64,000 bases of DNA from Ailanthus altissimus (lineage: Eukaryota; Streptophyta; Magnoliopsida; Sapindales; Simaroubaceae): positions 14,942,001-15,006,000 of the forward strand of contig OX327686.1 in the NCBI GenBank assembly GCA_946807835.1, given 5' to 3'. The notes under the pieces are model-generated. The model saw only the letters and a program-made list of their open reading frames with translations, made no database searches and was not told where the DNA came from. Made by a program: the position numbers and the translations under genes. Each line of letters begins with the position of its first letter. The first letter of the stretch is position 1. Positions 35,141 through 48,205 of this stretch are shown piece after piece.

Positions 35141-36276
35141 ACACAAAAAGCCTCAAGAGTGTTTACAAGAACTAAGATGGTGAGCCATTCACAAAGTAGC
35201 GCTGAAAATCACTTGAACCTGTAATTGATTGAGCATCAAGAACCAAACAACAGAGTTCAATGGGTAGACCTTTAGGAAAATTCGGTGACATAGGTTGGAA
35301 CCTCATTGTATAGTGGAATTAAATAAGAATTATGAATATTGAGGAAGGAGAGAGATGGGATAAAGTAGCTATTAATTGAAATTCTAAAGGAGCCTAAAGG
35401 ATTAAATGGAGCGGGGATGCCCTAGGAGGTTAATCAGAAAGATAACCCTTCAAACCTCAGAGGGCCAAATATGCATAACGAACCACTTGCTAGATAATCC
35501 CGAGGGGGAAGGGTAAAAGAACTGTAACGAACGCTTCAGATAACTAATCAATAAGTAGATTGGGATGTAGCTGAGCAAGAAGGGAACACAACCAATCTCA
35601 AATTGGAGACTCAGGCCATATGGTAAGGCAAGAGAAAAAAAGGACCAGGGAATATAGAGAAGTAGAGAAAGAAAACCATGAAGGGAAGGCACCATAAAGA
35701 TTCCAAGTGAACGTGCCCGTAGAAGAGAAAGTCCAAGGATTGAAAGAGTAGTTACACAACCTACTCAAAGAAATAGAGAAAAAGGACCTACCTATCCCGA
35801 GGAAGACAAAAAGAGAGAGGAAAGTCTTTCTTGATAAATGAATTGAGGGGTACGAAGCTACCAACAAGGTTTAGGCTACCTAACCTCCCTAGACATAAGG
35901 GTGTCTCAGATTCCAACCATTATATGGATTAAATCATGAATTTCCTACCCATCGCGGGTTGAGGTAAAAACAAATATGCCGACTGTTCCACATGAACCTA
36001 GAACGAATTGCTTTCCTCTAGTATTAAAGTCTAAAGCAAATGATCGTTTCCTCTATACAATGAGCTTATCAATGGGTTTGTACAACATTTTCGTGGGTCT
36101 TGTGAAACTACTAGAGATCCCCAACAGCTGTGAGAAATCAAGCAAGGGTGAATTAAAACCTGAGGGAGTATATAAGAAGATTCTATAGGGAAATGATCTA
36201 ACTTGGGGCTTTTGATTTCCCTATTATCTCAGAAGCTCTGAAGGCTGAGTTGAAACTAAATTGGTTTTGGTACTAT
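35141..36276 (+). pseudogene. Tat-like gypsy leader and gag, first part
   Basis: It follows the primer site and is collinear with gag sequence resuming after the insertion at 36277-38363. Frames such as 35976-36188 (LYNIFVGLVKLLEIP) are broken. The assignment comes mainly from position between the primer site and the recognisable gag C-terminus at 38.7 kb. Confidence 0.45.
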
Positions 36277-38363
36277 TGTTGATGGGGATATAATATACGT
36301 GGGTGTATGCATGTGCTATTGTGTCTATTGCCTATTATGCGTATCATATATAAATTTAATGAGGCGGAAGCGTAAATTATACAATAAACATAATAAATAA
36401 ATATATTAATCACATTAATATATTAGTAGGTTTAAAAACTCACCTTAACGTGTAACGTTATACACGTATTTTCTCGAAGTCCGCATGGAGACCAACTCGC
36501 GAGCAGTTCTAGTCACCAACACGGTAGGCTTGGTGAGCTAGAACAACAGCCCGATATCCAGCATGGGATTAACTCTTAATTTCCAAAATGACTGGGGTGT
36601 GTGTTTTTCATCATTTTCTCTCAAAGGATAAGAAATGGAGAATTTGAAGCAATTTATCATTGCTTCAATTGGAGCCATAGAGAAAAATGAAACAATTTCA
36701 TTTTTCATTATTTTTTTTTTCTTCTTCTCCATTTCTTTTTTCTTTCTCTCGGCCAAGTGTAAAAAAACACACACTTTCTTTTCTCTCTCTCTCTCTCTCT
36801 CTTTATATATATATAATAAAATATTAATATAATATAATATATTATATAATATAATAATATATAATAATAATAATATAATATATTAATATATTATATAATA
36901 TAATAAGAGAGATATTTTGAGTATTTAACTATTAAATAATCAAAGTATGTAATGACCATTTTACCCCTCATAAATAGTTACCAAGTATACCCCCTAGTGG
37001 GTTCTAACAAATCTCACACTTGGGTAAACTCAACTGAGGGTCCACAATGCGCCACGTATCATAATACAATTAGTAAATAACAATTATTAACTGATTGTTG
37101 TATTTAACACTTAAATACAGACATGTACGCATTTCCGTGATAGTGCTGAATATTACTAGATTAAACACTTTAATTTGGCACACTGCCCCAGTGCACAATG
37201 TGAACACTCCATATCGCGAAACTCCCTAGGTCCTACGCCCGATTTATCAAATGGAACTATTCTATGAGTCCGTGAGCAATGCCCCCCCCCACGTTATGGA
37301 TATTATTACAAATTAGCGCGTTGAACTATACAAGCTGAGGTTTCAACGCATACGTATAGTCATTCCGTTATGATATCCAGGATGTGCGGGGATATAAATT
37401 ATCACCGTCAAATCCCTAGTGCTCATCCATGTCTTATCTCTAGACTTGTATCTCATTGAACAATATGTACAAATTCCTTTTCCATATTGTTCTACCCCGA
37501 CGAAATTCTTTCTTGGGATTGATGGTTGTAGCCACAAGACTTTCCGAGATACAGTCTTGAAGCATCTGGATATCTAACTCCCTATGTGAGCTGACAGATC
37601 CCATATTTGTACACACCAGACTCCATAAGCATCGGATCATATCCAACGACACCCAACGGTCACACCATAAAAATTCTGTGACATACGTGAAACCAAAGCA
37701 TGATGGATCACTTATAAGCCCACCGTAGCACTCAGGTCAAAGGACTACGTATACTACTAAACTCGAGAGGACCCTCAGTTGATGGCTTATATAGGATGTC
37801 TATCGGAGGCCCTTATGAGTCTGTCCCATATCCAGTCCTAATTGGATACCCATATGTCAATACGAATTCCAAGCTAACAGTCGACTAGGAATGACCATCT
37901 ATACCATATAGGTACAACATATGCTAATCTATATTAAAAGTATCCACCAATAGACTTGCATCGGCAAAAATAGATCAGGGACAATTATTCAAGAACATAC
38001 TTGTATAACTCACATTTCTGGCACCCGATTGCAACTCTTGTAACTATGTAGTTACTAGTATATTCTCATGTCTATGTCTAATTACAAACAAGGCTCTAAC
38101 TCTTGGATATGCTGAGTATTATAACCAGCTAACACTTAACTATGCTAACATTTAGCATTTATATCTCTCAGCGTAGCTAACTATGAGCCCTTATCTAAAC
38201 TCTTTTAGATTTGATATGAACTATTTCAGATCGTACAATGTTTGTAATGTTACATGCCTAGTACGATATAAATGGGTATTAACGATTTAATGAGAATATA
38301 CACTTGTATAAATATATAAGTATATGTACATTCAAGGATGACACGTAAGCACTGACCCTAACA
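36277..38363 (-). mobile_element. Copia-type solo LTR, copy 2
   Basis: It starts TGTTGATGGG and ends GACCCTAACA. The flanks ACTAT (36272-36276) and ACTAC (38364-38368) form a 4-of-5 target duplication. It is the inverted homologue of 1-1593 plus 4374-4859. It holds a CT microsatellite (36783-36802) and an AT-rich block at 36803-36910. No coding sequence is present; frames such as 37343-37652 follow the repeat. It interrupts the Tat-like gag. The minus orientation follows from the GCGGAAG motif near the low-coordinate end, placed as in the copia LTR at 57831. Confidence 0.75.
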
Positions 38364-38965
38364 ACTACCTCTCTGAGAATAATGCCCTGACTATACGATT
38401 GCCTACAATAAGGCACCCAAATACATTGCCATTAAGAAAGAGAAGGAAATGTATAGAGAAACTTTAGCTGATACTACCCAAGAACAAACACGTTCTCAAG
38501 ATATAGGAAGAACAATATCTCTAAAGAGAAGATTCCTCGAAATGAGAGATAAAACCCCACTATAGACCACTAAAGATCTGCGGATAGACCAACTAGACCC
38601 ATTGTATCCCTAGATGGACCGACTGGATCAACCTTGAAAAGCCAAATAAGCCAATCAAGGAGACAAGATGAGGGGACGCAACCCCATGTAGCAAAAATCG
38701 ATAAATTTGTTCCCTTAATAGCCTCTTAGATGTCATTTTTTGAAGTTATAAAAGACCAAGGCTTACTCACCAAATCCCCTACTATAACATCAACCTTAGA
38801 TCGATGCAATTCAGTAAAGAGGTGTGATTTCCACCAATATATAGGACATTTTACGAGGGGATGTCATACCCTAAAAATGCAGATGGACCAGCTAGTAAGA
38901 AATGGTTATTTGATTGAGTTTTGGGCTGATTGTCAATGTAAAGAGCAATTAGCAAACATCTGAAT
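38364..38965 (+). pseudogene. Tat-like gypsy gag C-terminal part
   Basis: The frame 38730-38963 has RCDFHQYIGHFTRGCHTLK, a zinc-knuckle-like stretch (the usual Y-C-x-F-H … H-x-x-x-x-C pattern) followed by MDQLVRNGYLIEF, the characteristic tail of Tat-lineage gag. The upstream part is out of frame and broken. Confidence 0.7.
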
Positions 38966-39194
38966 GAGCTTACCCCTTTCGAGACAATTATGATTATCTC
39001 GGGAAGATCTATATTAGTAGGGTATTCCAACCGACAAAAAAAAAAATACTACTCAAGTTTTTCCATAGTAGGACACCAAGTGATGTGCAATATCTCAATC
39101 GTAAAAAAACTATGGATGTAGGAGGTTCCCATTATGTTTACTGCAAAGGATGTTCAATGGGTAAACTACCCAAATGATGATGCATTGGTTATCA

Positions 39195-39640
39195 TAATGC
39201 AAATAGATGACATGAATGTGAACCGAGTATTTATTGACCCAGGAACTCAGTTGATATAAATTTTAAAGAGATCTTAGACAAGTCGAGGATTAAAGATTTA
39301 AAGATGAAGAGAACATAGACCCTACTACAAGGGTTTGGGGATAATTGCGTCATGCCTCTCAAAGTAGTAAATTTGCCCATGTCTTTAAGGGAGAGGCCTT
39401 ATGTTAAGATTGTCATGATAAACTTTATGATGGTCGACCAACCTTTCCTATACAAGGTCTTGCTTGGACGGCCTTTCATAAGAAACACCAATATGACTCT
39501 CTCTATTCACTATTTGAAGCTTAAATTCCCTGCTGAAAAAGGGATAGGTGTTATGCTAGGGATTAGAAGATGGCTAGGATTTTTGTGCAATGTCCGCCAA
39601 AAGGACTTACTACATCTCCATCATAGACTGCCATGAGGAA
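39195..39640 (+). pseudogene. Tat-like gypsy protease fragment
   Basis: VFIDPGTQLIYIL near 39228 corresponds to the protease active site (normally D-S/T-G, here DPG). The frame 39352-39636 follows with LLGRPFIRNTNM and HYLKLKFPAEKGIGVMLG, which matches the end of the protease domain. Stops separate the two parts. Confidence 0.7.
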
Positions 39641-39894
39641 AGAGTCGAATCCCCAAAATTGGCAAAAGAGTTGTATTTGGTCTAAATAAGACTAAGCTTG
39701 TCTGTAAAGATAGTAAAGATCAGGTCCTAATTAGAACTCTAGGTTAGAAAAGGTCTAATTGCTCTGGTAAAGGAACTCTCAAATTTTTTTGCTTGACCTC
39801 ATAATGACATGTTGGGAATAGACCCATCTCTAACGTCCTACACCTTAGTTATCAATGCTTTCTTCAAACTCATTAAGCGAAAAAGAAGAATCTT

Positions 39895-40765
39895 TAACAG
39901 AAGGGGAATGAAGTGGTGGCAGCAGAGGTTGAAAAGCTACTGGCTGCCAGATTCATGAGGTAAACTATCCCGAATAGCTTACTAATATAGTAATAATCAA
40001 GAAAGCTAATAGAAAATGGAGGATGTGTATTAATTTCATTGACTTAAACAATGCATGCACAAAAGATAGTTTTTCCATTCTGAAAATTGACTAGTTAGTG
40101 GACTCAACAACAAGGCATGAGCTCGTGTAAGTCTATTCAAGCCCATGATAGGAAAGAACATATAGATCTACGTGGATAACATAATTATAAAATTAAGCAG
40201 GTCAAAGGATCGCGTAAGGTATTTAAGGGAGATCTTTAAAGTATTAAGGGAACACAATATAAAGTTAAACCTAAAGAAGTGTGCCTTTAGGGTGAAGTCA
40301 GGAAAGTACCACAGATTTGTGGTCAGCAAAAGAGGTATAGAGGTGAACCACGACAAGATAAAAGCTATCTTGGAGATGAAATCTCAGATTATCATGAAAG
40401 AAATCTAGCAGCTAATAGGTAGAGTGGCGGCCTTTGGTTAATTTATTTCTAGAACAAAAGATAAGCGTTTTAAGTTTTGTCAAGCCATCAAGAGGAGGGA
40501 GAAGAATAGAGGAACACCAGAATGCAAGAAAGCATTCCAACGACTTAAAACTTACCTCACGTAGCCCGTTCAATTGTTGTCCTTGCCCCCGAAGATCATT
40601 GGTCATGCATGGTGGAAACTACAACCCTACTTCCAAGCCCACACAATAGTGGTGCTCACTGACCGTCCCTTAAGACAGGTTTTGCATAAGCCTAACCTAT
40701 TGGGGTGCCTAGTCAAATGAGCAATTGAGCTATGTGAATTTGACATACTGTACAAACCTAAAGCA
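39895..40765 (+). pseudogene. Tat-like gypsy reverse transcriptase / RNase H fragment
   Basis: KWRMCINFIDLNNAC near 40010 enters the RT domain. The next recognisable block, IYVDNIIIKL near 40171, is the active-site strand with the second Asp changed to Asn, and about 200 bases that normally lie between have been lost. KLNLKKCAFRVKSGK follows. RNase H traces (PLRQVLHKPNLLG, ELCEFDILYKP) end abruptly at 40765, where Athila-like LTR sequence begins. It is inactive. Confidence 0.75.
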
Positions 40766-41539
40766 CTTTGATATTTGTGCTTTATTTTCTTTGAATTTTT
40801 ATTTCTATTTACTTTGTTGACTATAAACCTACAAAATAATAATAAAGCACATAAAAAATTACTTTTTTTCCTTACTTTTTTTATGAGTAAATATTTCAAG
40901 CCACTATACCCCTAAGATTAAGTTTTTACAATCTTTTTTGAACAACCAAAATCTACAACCACTCATTTTTCTAATAAGTTCAATAATTTCTACATAGCTC
41001 TCAAACAAGACCATTATGCGTATAGTGTGAAGGGTGTTATGAAAGAAAATTTATTTTGTAGTTAACAAAGAAAAATAGTCATTAGGCTTAAAATGAGTAA
41101 CTAGAGATAAAAATAATACAATAGATAAGCTTGAAAGGCTTCAACGATTCAAATATGACCTAAAATTATTTCTTTAATCATGTGCGACCTAGAATTTTAC
41201 CCCAAGTTATAATCAGGCAAGTTCTAAAATGTGTGAAACTTCTAAGTGTCCTAGTTATACATAAGCATTCTCTAAGTAACAAACAAACTTAAATGATCAT
41301 AACTATGTACTTAATGTGTTTAAGGAATCACAAGGCAAAAACTTGATATAAAGATTAAACATAAGAACAATTGTAAAATCTATTATTTTTTAAGAGTTAT
41401 ATCAATTACAATCAAATTCTTATAATTGACTAATAAACATCATACCGAACCCAAAATTAACAACTAAATTAAAAAAAATTAACATTTGTAAAACAACAAG
41501 AAAAATTAATAAAGCAGTAAATAAATACGAATAAGTGTT

Positions 41540-41556
41540 TCTCTCCCCCAAACTTA
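41540..41556 (-). other. Athila-type polypurine tract
   Basis: The minus strand reads AAGTTTGGGGGAGAG, close to the conserved tract before the long 3' untranslated region in Athila elements. Confidence 0.55.
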
Positions 41557-42699
41557 AGTTTATCATTGTCCTTAATGGCAAAAAAAAAAAAAAAAAATTG
41601 AGAGTAGAAAACTTCCTTGGTAAATAAAGGCTCAGCATTTTGACGTTTGAGTCTTGATGTATCGATGATGAATTTTTCTTATCTCATAAATCTTCAACTT
41701 CTTGTGCTGGTCCTTAAATGTTGACTTGCTATTTTAGCACTAAAATAAAATAAACAACACAAAAATTTAAGAAAAAAATACTTGGGTTGCCTCTTAAGAA
41801 GCGTTTGATTTATCGTCAACGGCTTGGCGTCTTTCTTGACTTATAAAGGATCAAACTATATGTTAGCGGTATCGCGCCTATGAAACTTTAATTGTTGTCT
41901 AAAAGCATTGATATTTCTTTTCTTTGATTTTCATCGCTCTATGAGAATATCTTTAAGAAGTAACTCTGACAACTTTGATTTGAGCTTTACCGAAAAGATT
42001 TTAATCTTAAACTAGAAGAATGATCCTCATTGGCCAGTGTCTATTAATTTTTCTATGTTGAACTTATTTTGCCGCTTCTTAGTATTTTTTTTGTGCGACA
42101 CTTCCTTTTCATTCGCTTAATCTTTAATGGCTTCAATCAATTTCAGCTTAGGAGGTGGTTGTGCTTCATCTAGAATTATCATGTCAATTTTGAAACAATG
42201 GAGAAAATTTATGGAAATCTTCAAATCAAGGTAATCCTTTTGAAGTTTCTCAGGTAATGGAAGTGGTAGATTGCAATAACTTGAGAAGCTTGGGTATTGT
42301 GCTTTTTCTTCTTCTTCTTACAATTTCTCTTCATCTTCTTTCATTTGCACTATATCCTTGTAATGATTCTCTTTTGATTTGGTTATCTTAGCGGATGCAG
42401 GCTGCTCTATTCCATTATCTACTTTGATTGCCTTGTAGTGTTCAACATTTTCAATAAAATTGACCTGTGCATTGCTAAGCAATGATTCTTGAGGATGATT
42501 ATAGGTTATGTCTATAATTTGTTTAACTTAAGTCTCTACAGCCTGCAGAGAAGCAGATTGGTTTTGTAAGAGAACGTTTACATTCTTCATGCTTTGTATA
42601 AATACATCCTCTAAGGTGGAATTCTTCGCATGCTGCTATTGATTTTTTATTAGAAGCTTAGGTGGACTCACTTGCCTTGAAGTTTTTTCTTGGTTTCTA

Positions 42700-43570
42700 C
42701 TCCAAGAAACATTTGTGTGATCCCTCAATTCTTTATAAAAGAAATTAAAAGTGAGGTTGTGCTGCTGTTTGTTACAAACTTTCATATAATGTGAAGTTCT
42801 TATACATTGTCCATTTGAATGATTGTCACTACAGAAATCACATATGATCTATTCTCCCCCCTAGGTGATTTTTCTAAAAGAAACACTTTCAGCTATCCAT
42901 TAATAATTGTTGAAGGCTATCTCCTTTAATAAGTTATGAGCATTATCAACAGACTTATTCATAAATGCATCCCTTGCTGCAGCATCAATTATAATTCTTA
43001 AATGTCCAACTAACCTATTGTATAATGTTTGCACAAGTATCCATTTTGATATCCCATGATGTAGATATTTTCTCAGCAACTCTTTAAAGTTCTCCCATAC
43101 TTCATATAGAGATTCTAAATTATATTGTACAAATGAAGTAATGGCGTTCCTCATCATTGTTGTCCTGGTCGGTGGAAAAGTTTTTGCCAAAATATTTTGA
43201 GCTAAATCATCTCATATGTTAATAGACCTCGATGGTAGCAACCTTAGCCAAATATTTACTCTGTCTCAAAGTGAAGAAGTGAATAGTCAAAGTCATATCG
43301 CATCATTCGAGACTCCATTGTATTTGCATAAATCATAAATTTCTAAGAAATTCACCATATGCTCATTTGCATCCTTATTTGGCAGTCCACTAAATTATAC
43401 CGAGGTTTTCAACAACTGAATCATTTCTGGCTAGATTTATTCGACATCTATGGAAGGTTTTCGAATGCTAAACTGTATGTCGCCTACTTGTGGGATAATA
43501 AAATCTCGTAGTAATCTTTGTGTTTCAACTTGGTGTTGCTAGGCTATTATGAATGGATTAAACATATTTG
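42700..43570 (-). pseudogene. Athila-like gag
   Basis: The open frame 42900-43190 has AKTFPPTRTTMMRNAITSF and WENFKELLRKYLHHGI, followed by QTLYNRL and MIDAAA-like sequence (here IIDAAARDAF), which is the Athila/Tat capsid signature. Below it, ICDFCSDNHSNGQC at about 42800-42845 is a zinc-knuckle-like C-x2-C-x3-H-x4-C motif. ELRDHTNVSWSRNQ near 42690-42735 follows, as in Athila gag. Frame breaks occur at both ends. Confidence 0.75.
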
Positions 43571-43716
43571 AAAAATAAAAATAAAAACAAAAACAAATAA
43601 AAAGTAATTGTACAAAAACGAAAACAAAATAAAAGTAACTATAAAAGTAAGATTAATTTTTTTTTGAAGTAAAAGTAAGATAGACTAGTATTCGTATTAA
43701 CAAGAACAATAAACTA

Positions 43717-43740
43717 ATTCCTTGACAATGACGTCGAAAA
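43717..43740 (-). other. Degenerate Athila-type primer binding site
   Basis: The minus strand reads TTCGACGTCATTGTCAAGGA, resembling the Asp-tRNA type site TGGCGCCGTTGTCGGGGA, next to the LTR edge at 43746. Confidence 0.5.
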
Positions 43741-43745
43741 CTTAA

Positions 43746-44154
43746 TGGGCCATTTTTAACTAAGCACAAGTGCACGCTATCGTAAACAAGTAATATAAGA
43801 TGAGTAGAGTATCATTCCCACGAGAAATTATTGTTATTTTCTTAAGTACTAAAATTGTGTATTCTTACTTTTATTCAGACAAATGAAAATTAAAATATAG
43901 TAATCTAATCTAATAAATAGAAACTAACAATCAAGATAAGACTAAAGAGAAAAAGATATAATCACCAATAATGGATAAAACTTAGGATTACAACTATCAC
44001 TTAATATGTTAATTAAACTAATTAATCTTTTCTTAAGTTAATTCCTTAATATGAATTATTGGCTAGATTCTTAATATCATTATAAGCCTCTGTTAATAGT
44101 CAAGTAACTATATATTACCTTAACAATTACCTATATGTCTATTGTAATCATAAT
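43746..44154 (-). mobile_element. Athila-like 5' LTR, 3' end part
   Basis: On the minus strand it shows CTCGTGGGAATGATACTC and GTGCACTTGTGCTTAG, the same end motif as at 12746 and 50745. It is interrupted at 44154 by the nested solo LTR. Confidence 0.65.
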
Positions 44155-47013
44155 TGTCACGCCCCAGACCCAAAAGATCCGACACATGACATCACTTACA
44201 TTCATTCACTGCATGTGCACTCATAAATAATATTACACAAAATTTTCAACTTTCATTCAACACAGAAATCCTTAGCAAGTTGCTAGTAAGTTCAACACTA
44301 AAATCAACCATAACCTAACATATAAATATAAACTTCTCTTGACAATATTTAAACATTCATTTTTATTTCTTTCAGAATTATAGCAATTGAATTATGACTG
44401 GGACAATTATTAAACCGGAGATACGCAGAGTTTTCTCAGAGATTAACACTCTACTACGTCACCAGTAGCAACTTTGTTACCGGGAGCCCAGAATATATCC
44501 ATTGCAAATTCTTACTTAAAATCATCCAATAACCACACTTTATAAAACTTAAACCAAATCCAATCCACACACAATGAAATAATACATAAGTATTTATTCA
44601 ATAGGGACAAACCAAATATCCTATCCCACGTGTCCCCAAATGAAACACACAACAACCTAGCAACTTAGGGAACCCAAGGAACAGCAGAAGCCTTGCCAAA
44701 TCCGCTAAGCACACATGTACCTTATTTACCTGAAATCACCATAAACTATAATGAGTATAAAACTCAGTAAGCATACTAGTTTTTCATATATCAAATACAA
44801 ATACATATATATGTACACAATGCATATGTATGATATGCTGTGATCAATCAAAATCATAATCTTATCAAATCACATATCATGTAAGCGCTTACACATTCTT
44901 TCAAAACACATAATAGGAATACCATTACTCGACTACTATTTAGTAGGACTTACATATCACATATCACATAATGAGCCAAATGTCACTCGTAGGTGACATA
45001 CCGTATGAGAGGAATAGTACAAGTGAGGTCTTTAAATCACACATATATAACGCTTATGCCCGAAGGTAAAAGCCAAACCCTCACCCTGATCATCGGTGAG
45101 TCCTCTCACGTGTACCAATACGCCACCACACGAATGTGATGACTCACACTTCCTTTAGGTACCAATAGGATCCTCCCTACATACGGAACACATAACATAT
45201 ACCAATCCCGAAGGAAAGGCCACACATAAAGGCTCCACAAATCACATAAAATGCCTACTAAGTTAACAGTGAGTTCAAGTACCCTCAAATCACAAAATAT
45301 TTCTCATGGACATATTACACTTCAAAAGCTTTCTTTGTTAAACGCATCTTATTTTGGAAAGCTCACTTTCAAAAACACATGTATGTCCATGCTCAATGTC
45401 AATGCTCACATTCATAAACATATATTCACATTTCATATCAAAATATACTTTGACATATCATAAACATATTCTTAACCCCATTTACAAAATCATACAAAAC
45501 AATTATTATGTTTATTGTGATTCCAGTAGTAAGTCTAGTATACTTACCTCTTAACACTTTCAGCTACTAGGCTTAAATCTCCTTAACCTATCAATGGAGA
45601 TTAATCCTTTCATAAGCCTCACAATTCACACAAAATACTTTAAATAGCTTACAAAATTATACACAATGCATTTATCACATCAAATTGGTCTAAATATTTG
45701 GTTTCTCAAAACCTGTCATTCTGACCACTTACACTTAACAAAAATTTCTAATACATCAAATGATGTCCAATTACTCCAAAATCAGAATATACCATTCTTG
45801 ACTCATATATCCTTCTTATATATGAATATTATATCAAATTTCCTACACAATCCATTCCATACACATCATCAAATCCAAACTACAAACCTGACAGGATCAA
45901 GATACTTACTGAACAGTATTCAATCTCCCAATTTTATAAAACCATATACTAACTCAAAAATTATAAAACTATCACATAATTACTCTTAACGCATATCTCA
46001 GTCCATGATAAATATTTCACTTCCAAATCACTGCCAAAACTATTTTAAAACTATTTTATTCTATAACTTTAAAAATCTGTTAATCAAATATTACAATGAG
46101 CTGATACACTTTAGAAATTCATAACACTTCAACCACATTGATCGAAATTCTCAATTCTGAGTATATCATATTAGACATATAAAATTATCATATTCCACAA
46201 ATTCATAATTTTTGAAGATCATTCAGTAGGACAAAAAGTATTTTTCACTGTACTATACTGTTTACACAGGAAATTTCCAGAATTTCAGGGTCATTTTGGT
46301 AAATTCACTATAAATTCAATTTCCAGAATTTTCAATCGATTCAAAGTCTCAGATGATCCTTAACATGTCTAATTGCATATAATAAAAATTCAAAACCAGA
46401 ATCTAATCACAACAATTTATAAAATTCCTAGATCAAGAGGTTATCCAGCAGAAATTCCACAATTCATCATGATTTATCAAACTATCTTATAGATCATCAT
46501 CAATTCTCATATGATCTTACGAAATACACAACAAATCCTCAATTATACATATTTTCAGAAATCAAAACTTAAAGGAATTAACTTAATTAATACCAATAAA
46601 TTGAGAAATACGTATGATATACCTCTTGAAATTCAAAATTCCAATTTCTTCTTCTTTTTCTTCTCCTTCTTCTTTTTCTCTCCCCTCTTTTCTCTCTTCT
46701 CTCTCTCTAAAAGAGGTAGCTTGACCAAAATGAGAGAATTAGGGTTTTAAAAGTGTATTTTTATACTAAGAGGCTAATATTTAGTATTTACGAATTTGCC
46801 CCCAAAACTTTCAAAGTATAACAATTTGGTCCCTAAAATAATTCCAAAGTCTTGCAAATAAACCCAATACTAATAGTATATCCTTAACCTATAAAAACAC
46901 TACTAATAACAATATATAAATCAAGGATCACCCACATACAAATAAAATACGTATATTTATATATATAAATATACATATTCTTACCGGTTATGGATACTGG
47001 TTACTACAATAAT
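44150..47013 (-). mobile_element. Solo LTR with perfect ATAAT target duplication
   Basis: LTR 44155-47008 (2854 bp) begins TGTCACGCCCCAGACCC and ends GTTACTACA. ATAAT is repeated at 44150-44154 and 47009-47013. On the minus strand a TATAAAAATA box lies near 46755 and a GAGTTTTATACTCATT block near 44750. No gag or pol is present; frames such as 45666-45989 and 46511-46750 are chance frames. It sits inside the Athila-like LTR. Confidence 0.88.
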
Positions 47014-47910
47014 AGAATAAGATTCATTAAGAACTAATCTATTAATATCATATATGCCAGTAGGTATATGTCTATCCCATACGAAACTCATAGTTGTTAC
47101 CGTATAATCATATATCAAATTATTCAAGGCCAACACTTAAATTACTTTGTCAAGTTCATTAGGGTTCCCAAAATAATCTAATTAGTGATCAAATAATTAG
47201 AAAGCATTAAGTATAGAATAATTGAACAATTCTATTATTGAGTTCATAAAGATAAAAAAAGAATTTAAATTCAATCACATATCAAGTCTAAAGTTGTAAC
47301 CTTACAATAGAAACTTAAGTCATAGTGAAATAAAAAGTTCTAGAGCTTATCAATAATAATATCATGAAAATTATAGAAAATTAGAAAGATAAAAAGTTGA
47401 AGAGATAAAACTAATTTTTCTGCAGTCTTTAATCTTCAAGTCTTCTTAATCCTCCAAAAATTGCTCTTTCTCTTTCTTCTTCTCTCTCTTCTTAATTTTC
47501 CAAAAATAGATTTTCTGGTCTTCTATTTATAGGTTTATGTCTTTTAATTAGAGTAAAACATCAAATACAAGTTAGATTAAGATACTATTTATATAGGGTA
47601 CTGCTCACACAGCGCTATGGCGCTAGATTGTGGGTGCTGCGGGGTTGAACACATTGTCTCGGGTGCTACGGCGCTAGGCACTATAGCAAAAAAATACTGT
47701 AGCTAGGCATTGTAGTAATCTACTTTAGTAGGTATTGTAGTAATTTGATATTTTTGTTTTGTTTTCTTTGGATTTTCATCCTTATTTACTCTATTGACTA
47801 TAAACCTATAAAATAACAATAAATCATATAAAATTCAAATAATCTTAATTTAAATGAACAATTATTAAGTTTAGAAGATGAAAATATTATACTTAATTAA
47901 CCCCAATCAT
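47014..47910 (-). mobile_element. Athila-like 5' LTR, remainder
   Basis: Contains the GCGCTATGGCGCTAG and GTGCTGCGGGG cluster (47620-47680) and repeats of TGTAGTAAT-type motifs (47700-47745), matching the position of the CAGCGCCGC cluster in the 49441 LTR. The upper edge is uncertain within about 70 bases. Confidence 0.55.
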
Positions 47911-48205
47911 ATGGATATGAAAATGAAGAAAAACGATCTAAATAAAAGGAGATTAACCTTAATAAGATGCAAAAATAGAGATAATCTTTGCGCAAATGGT
48001 GGAAGCATGCTTCTCTTTTTCTTCTTGTAATGGTGGAAAGCATGCTTCTCTTTCTCTTGCTTTCCAAAGAAGAAAAATAAAGAAATAAGACATTCTGCTT
48101 TGTAAACACTTTATCGCAATGCCGAAAGGTAGAATTTCAGGTCTTTTCCCAAGCTATGAATCTTCATTAATGGCATAGTATTAAGAGATAAAGAAAATTT
48201 TAATT
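47911..48205. other. Unassigned spacer
   Basis: Holds a tandem duplication of about 45 bases, AATGGTGGAAGCATGCTTCTC, seen at about 47996 and 48030. No gene or element was recognised. Confidence 0.4.

Larger units (their letters stand above)
40766..47910 (-). mobile_element. Athila-like gypsy element, deletion derivative, with a nested solo LTR
   Basis: On the minus strand the order is 5' LTR (about 43746-47910, interrupted), primer site, gag (43570-42700), a non-coding stretch, polypurine-like AAGTTTGGGGGAGAG (41540-41556) and the first about 140 bases of a 3' LTR (40766-40905). That last piece repeats the 47730-47850 sequence, for example CTATTGACTATAAACCTA. There is no pol. The 3' LTR is truncated where it meets the Tat-like RT fragment. 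Confidence 0.7.

Noticed and set aside
45251..46750. Several plus-strand frames of 60-107 codons
   Set aside because: All lie in the solo LTR 44155-47008, have compositional bias (His/Asn/Ile-rich) and match no family.
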